64,000 nucleotides of DNA, from positions 31,010 through 95,009 of the forward strand of contig JASAOO010003529.1 of assembly GCA_030849075.1 (NCBI GenBank), given 5' to 3'. Of the stretch, positions 60,468 through 64,000 are shown in pieces. Below the pieces are notes generated by a model. It ran no database searches. It was not told where the DNA came from and saw only the letters and a list, made by a program, of their open reading frames with translations. A program made the position numbers and the translations under genes. Positions within the stretch are counted from its first letter, which is position 1. Each line of letters begins with the position of its first letter. This DNA comes from Zelonia costaricensis (taxonomy: Eukaryota; Euglenozoa; Kinetoplastea; Trypanosomatida; Trypanosomatidae).

Positions 60468-61039
60468 CGCGCCAAGGGCCCCCTTTTGTTTTGCCGGGTA
60501 GCGCCACCTGCTGAGCCGGCGACTGCGTAGACGCACAGAGTTGCGTCACTCCCGCTCCTTTTTGTGTTGTTGTTATTTACCCCTCTTCGTGCAAGCCGAG
60601 CGGGCTGGCGAATGTGGCGGCGCCTAGATGCTCTCTAGATCCTATTGCCGCTCTCGGTGACTCTGCACCTGTATGCAGCACTGTCGCCTTTCTTTTTTCT
60701 ACTGGCCGGGGAGGATGAGAGGCGGGGGTGGTGGTGGTTGCGCGTTGCGGGTGTGTTGAGCAGTTGCTTCGCCTTTTGGTGTCACGTTAAACCTTGACTG
60801 CCTGCTCCTCCTCGTACTTCCGTCTTCCGCGTGTGTGTGTGTGTGTGTGTGCGTGCGAGACTGCAAACACACCGCGTCCCCATTTGCTTCCGTCAGTGTG
60901 AGACGAGAAGAGCGCACTTCTCGGTAAGAGCGTGTCGAAGGCAGGTGGGCCTTCCCTATCACCTGTTCGTCTCATACACCTTGTTGGATTTCCCTCGCAA
61001 TCAAGCATCCCCGCTCACCATCGGCGAGGTGTCAAGGAG
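60468..61039 (+). other. 3' flank of the AOX-like gene
   Basis: No gene is seen. It contains a GT tract (60831-60851). Sequence character changes near 60950-61050 towards the lower-GC, less pyrimidine-biased DNA of the retroelement, but no precise junction or target duplication is visible. Confidence 0.5.
60831..60851. repeat. (GT)n microsatellite
   Basis: A pure GT tract lies about 360 bases after the AOX-like stop codon. Confidence 0.95.
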
Positions 61040-61387
61040 TCAATGAAAGTCGGTGAAATGAAGCTGGATCTTGCTGCAAGGACCCGTGAGCCACGGTTAG
61101 CCGCCCACGGGACAAGGCGACTGCCAAAGACCGCCACTGGCCTCATGCGGGGACTCTAGCCTCCGGCTAGTATCCCGGTGTGGTGGATCGGGCTCCCCCC
61201 TAAACAGTCCTCTGCGCTCCCCGGCTCAACAACGTCCACCACTCTTTTGCTTCCCCCCCAATGCACGCTGTCTTCGAATCACAAACGCAGGAGGCCCAAG
61301 GGCCCTCCCTCCGCTTTCTGTTGCCCTTTTTTCTGCGCGCGAGGAGGTCGTGCCTTCCAAGGAGAAAACGCATGCACCAACGACGCT

Positions 61388-61940
61388 GACGGAGCAGGCG
61401 GGGGTAGGGTCCTTCTCCACGACGACCCGGAGGCGCGTCTCTTGCTCGTGATGATGTGGTCGTTCGCGGCGAGGCCGCGGGACATCGGGGGGCTGAGGGT
61501 ACCGGACGTCACAATTGCAAACACCAACGCAGACGTCCTACCCCGTCGGCCTCACACACAGGCGAGGGAGGGCGACGCACTTTCGGGGCCCATACCCCGT
61601 AGCGTCCCACCTCAGCAGGACAGACGGATCGGCGCTGGCTCACAGGGCGTCACAACGCACACAGAGTCAGAGTCTCTTCCGGGACCCAGCAGCCACCAAG
61701 AAGAAGGTGCGGTGGGGCCTCAAGCAGGTGTGTCGGGAATTGGAGCTGGCATCAGTCCGGAAGGGAGCGGTGCACCATTTGGCGCAGATGGGAGTCCCGG
61801 AAGGGGGCATCATGCGACTGACGGGGCACACAACGCTTCAAACGCTCCGGCGATACCTCAACTTTTCCCAGCAACTTACGCTGGAGGCCGCTCGCGCACA
61901 GGAAGGCGCCTCGCTGCTCCTCCGAGGCCAAACGAACTAG
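61388..61940 (+). pseudogene. Tyrosine recombinase of the retroelement, frameshifted
   Basis: The N-terminal catalytic box is in one frame: FAARPRDIGGLRVPDV, with the box-I Arg at 61472-61474. The rest is in another frame: HFRGPYPVASHL (about 61578-61614), SVRKGAVHHLAQMG with the second Arg at 61758-61760, LTGHTTLQTLRRYLNF with His 61827-61829 and the nucleophile-like Tyr at 61854-61856, stop 61938-61940. The frame changes between about 61520 and 61560. The recombinase would integrate the circular cDNA of the element. With the frameshift it cannot be made as one protein. Confidence 0.75.
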
Positions 61941-62300
61941 GTCACGTACGACCGAAGTTCTACGAGCTGGGGCTGTCGNTGGCCACTGCATCTTAAAGAT
62001 GTCACGAGGGCAAACCTGGAGGCGATACGGGCAATGCCGGCCGAACACGCGGACACCCAGTCAAATTTGCTGCGCGCTTCGTTTTTTGAAACCTCGCTGT
62101 TGCCAGTTTTTCCACACCTCACGAACCATCAAAGAAACCAAACTGGAACAAGGAGACCTCTAGCGTGCGGTCCGGAACGGGAAGTTCGAGAGATGCCCCG
62201 AGCAAATGCACCACCCCCTGCCTGCGGATTTGCACTCGGTGATTGTGTTTTGAGTACCAGAGCACAAGGGACGCAGGCGCCTCATCACTCAGCCAGCCCT
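61941..62300 (+). other. Spacer between recombinase and reverse transcriptase remnants
   Basis: No domain is recognised here. It includes the undetermined base at 61979 and is presumably the start of the polyprotein frame, too decayed to assign. Confidence 0.4.
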
Positions 62301-63640
62301 GAGCGGACCCATAGGCAAAAAGGATGTCCCGCGGATTCTCCGCCCCTCGCGACTGGGTAGTAGGCAAGATCTCAAGGCTGCGCGATACATGCTGCAGATT
62401 GACTTCGATGCCTTCTACGACGCGATCCCGCTCCCCCCGAAGAATATGCCTTTGTTTTTCGCGCCCGTGGCGCTTTTTACAGGTGCTGCACGCTGCCCGC
62501 CGGCGCTCGCTGGAGCGTCGCAGTCGGACAAGCAACTACCTGTAAAATAGTAGATGTAAAGACGTTAATCATCATTCACACCATGATCGACAACATTTTG
62601 CTCGCGGAAACCGTGGGTCAGGAGGAAGACTTTTGCGCCACTGTCCGACGCGTACTACGCCGTATCGGAGAAGAAAATCTGATGACATCTCCCCCATGCG
62701 AAGTACTCCTTGCCGCCACAGACGACGAGCTTTTGGAAATGGCGCGTGTACCGACGGCCTTTCTAGGAGAAGAGTAAGGGTGGCAAGGCAGAGAGCGGGT
62801 GGTGCGGAACTCGGTGAAGTCGGTCGCAAAGCTGTCTCTGGCTCTGCAGAAGCAGAGTTACACGAACAGCGAATCTGTAAGGTTAATAGCCTTAATGTTG
62901 TATATGTTGCATACGACGCGCATGAATCTGGCAGAGGCTCACCATCTCATGGCGGTCTACCGCGGAGTATTCTCGCAGGTTGAGCGCGGGCGCCACTGGG
63001 ACGAGCCTATGCCCTACATCTCGACATCCGCGAAAAAAAACGCTCGCTTCCCTAGGCCCTCAACTCCTGCAAAACCAGTGGTGGCGGATTGCACCCTGAG
63101 TGGGTGTACCGATGAAGGACAGTGCGTACGGCCTCATTGTGTACACCGACGCGTCGCGGCTCGGTTGGGGCGCAGTCTTGCCATGGTGAAATGGCCACAC
63201 TGGGGTGATGCAGCAGAGATGCTGGGATGACCCAGGGCCAACAAACGCGACTTTATCGCCTTCTGAAGGAGCTCCGCTCCATTTCACAGCGCGTCATTCC
63301 GCGCATAGCGAGCCACGGGGGATTTGCTGCTTGCTGTCTGAGTTGCGACGGCAGGGCATACCACGGGGTTCTTTAATAGCAATCGTAACCGACCACAGCG
63401 CGATTCCTTTTACACAAAGGCGCCTGAACGGATTTGGGGGTATCGGGGGAGGGGGTTTGCGTTGAATTGTTTGTTTAGGATCACAAATGAGCTTTTTCAC
63501 AAGGAAGGCACAGCGGTCCTTTTCTTCTACATCAACGGAATTCTAGACCCGGCGGACACCCACTCAAGGAACTTCGGGGTTGCAGTGGAGCGCGATGTCG
63601 TACGGTGCGATGTGCGAGGGCCATCTTTTCCACTGCTGCG
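62300..63640 (+). pseudogene. Reverse transcriptase-RNase H of the retroelement, multiply broken
   Basis: Reverse transcriptase pieces: ARYMLQIDFDAFYDAI (motif A, about 62377-62424) in one frame; then TLPAGARWSVAVGQATT and TMIDNILLA (motif C, catalytic Asp at 62589-62591) in a second frame after a shift at the C6 run 62433-62438; stop at 62775-62777. Thumb-like RNSVKSVAKLSLALQKQ follows. The RNase H piece IVYTDASRLGWGAVL has its Asp at 63148-63150 and a stop at 63187-63189; later come GSLIAIVTDHSAIPF and, in a further frame, ILDPADTHSRNFG. The PADxxSR ending is typical of DIRS-type RNase H. Five or more lesions are seen. Confidence 0.75.
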
Positions 63641-63770
63641 GCAAAACAGGCCCCGCTCGGCCTGGAACGCACGGAGGTGCTAACTGTGGGGTTCGGGGCG
63701 GTCTCGCCATAATCGGAAAAGCCAGTAACAACAGTAAAAAGGCGCACTGTGCGCGGGCGCAGGGGTGCGG

Positions 63771-64000
63771 GCCGCTAGACGACGCCCACCCAGCGGGAGA
63801 CGCCCGTTTGCTGTTTTCCCAGTCCCCCATCCTCAGGGAAGGGAGACACAAGAAAAAAAAACACGCACGCAAAGCAAGCATCGTCACGTGCAGCTCGATC
63901 ACAAACAGCGGAGTTGGAGTTTCGCCTTCTCCTCCCTCCACGCGAAGTGGTGAACGTGAGCGCGTGTGTGTGTGGGGGGGGGGGGGTGGAACAGGGGAAG
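63771..64000 (+). other. Right-hand flank of the retroelement
   Basis: No gene is seen. It has an A-run (63855-63863) and, near the window edge, a GT tract running into 13 G (63974-63986). Confidence 0.5.
63974..63986. repeat. Poly-G run
   Basis: Thirteen consecutive G follow a short GT tract, 14 bases from the window end. Confidence 0.95.

Larger units (their letters stand above)
61040..63770 (+). mobile_element. Degenerate tyrosine-recombinase (DIRS-type) retroelement of the VIPER/TATE kind
   Basis: The order is tyrosine recombinase, then reverse transcriptase, then RNase H, all on the + strand. This order and the trypanosomatid host fit VIPER/TATE elements. All coding parts are broken by stops and frame changes, so this is a dead copy. 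Both ends are estimates: I could not find the split direct repeats expected at the termini. A preceding gag-like frame is not evident; the 38-codon frame at 61043-61159 may be a remnant. One undetermined base lies at 61979. Confidence 0.75.

Noticed and set aside
61178..61996. 272-codon open frame in the retroelement taken as a standalone gene
   Set aside because: Only its part around 61390-61535 matches a recombinase; the remainder is out of frame with the recombinase C-terminal half.

Overview
This window is nuclear DNA from a trypanosomatid, most likely in the Leishmaniinae (Leishmania, Endotrypanum/Porcisia, Leptomonas or Crithidia). The protein genes are long, GC-rich and intron-free, and all eleven complete genes and one partial gene lie on the + strand. 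They are separated by 1-5 kb of pyrimidine-rich DNA with (CA)n/(TG)n tracts and polypyrimidine-AG sites. This is the layout of a polycistronic unit processed by spliced-leader trans-splicing. A broken tyrosine-recombinase retroelement of the VIPER/TATE kind at the 3' end supports the same assignment. I see no strand switch, tRNA, rRNA or CRISPR.

Layout: 2-1750, 3' part of an alpha-solenoid protein resembling Nup160/Nup120. 3037-5490, crooked-neck HAT-repeat splicing factor. 6789-10565, PH domain fused to an ARF-like GTPase with altered switch residues. 12199-14469, CHAP amidase joined to a decayed glutathionylspermidine-synthetase-like region. 15587-17086, SET-domain methyltransferase. 19438-26103 and 27689-32536, two adjacent giant multi-C2 proteins that are diverged tandem paralogues. 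35231-36904 and 38480-41086, two low-complexity proteins of unknown function. 43721-44956, proteasome ATPase RPT6. 50139-57926, TRIP12/UFD4-like HECT ubiquitin ligase. 58881-60467, an alternative-oxidase-like protein that has lost iron ligands. About 61040-63770, a retroelement with tyrosine recombinase, reverse transcriptase and RNase H, broken by stops and frameshifts.

The genes do not form one pathway, as is usual for trypanosomatid units. RPT6 and the HECT ligase both serve ubiquitin-proteasome turnover but are 5.2 kb apart. The most interesting points are the apparent pseudo-enzymes (AOX-like, ARF-like and synthetase-like proteins in which catalytic residues have changed within intact frames), a recurring Pro-x-x-Leu-His-Arg-Leu-Asp segment between C2 modules of the giant pair, and an exactly spaced duplicated motif in the second giant protein.
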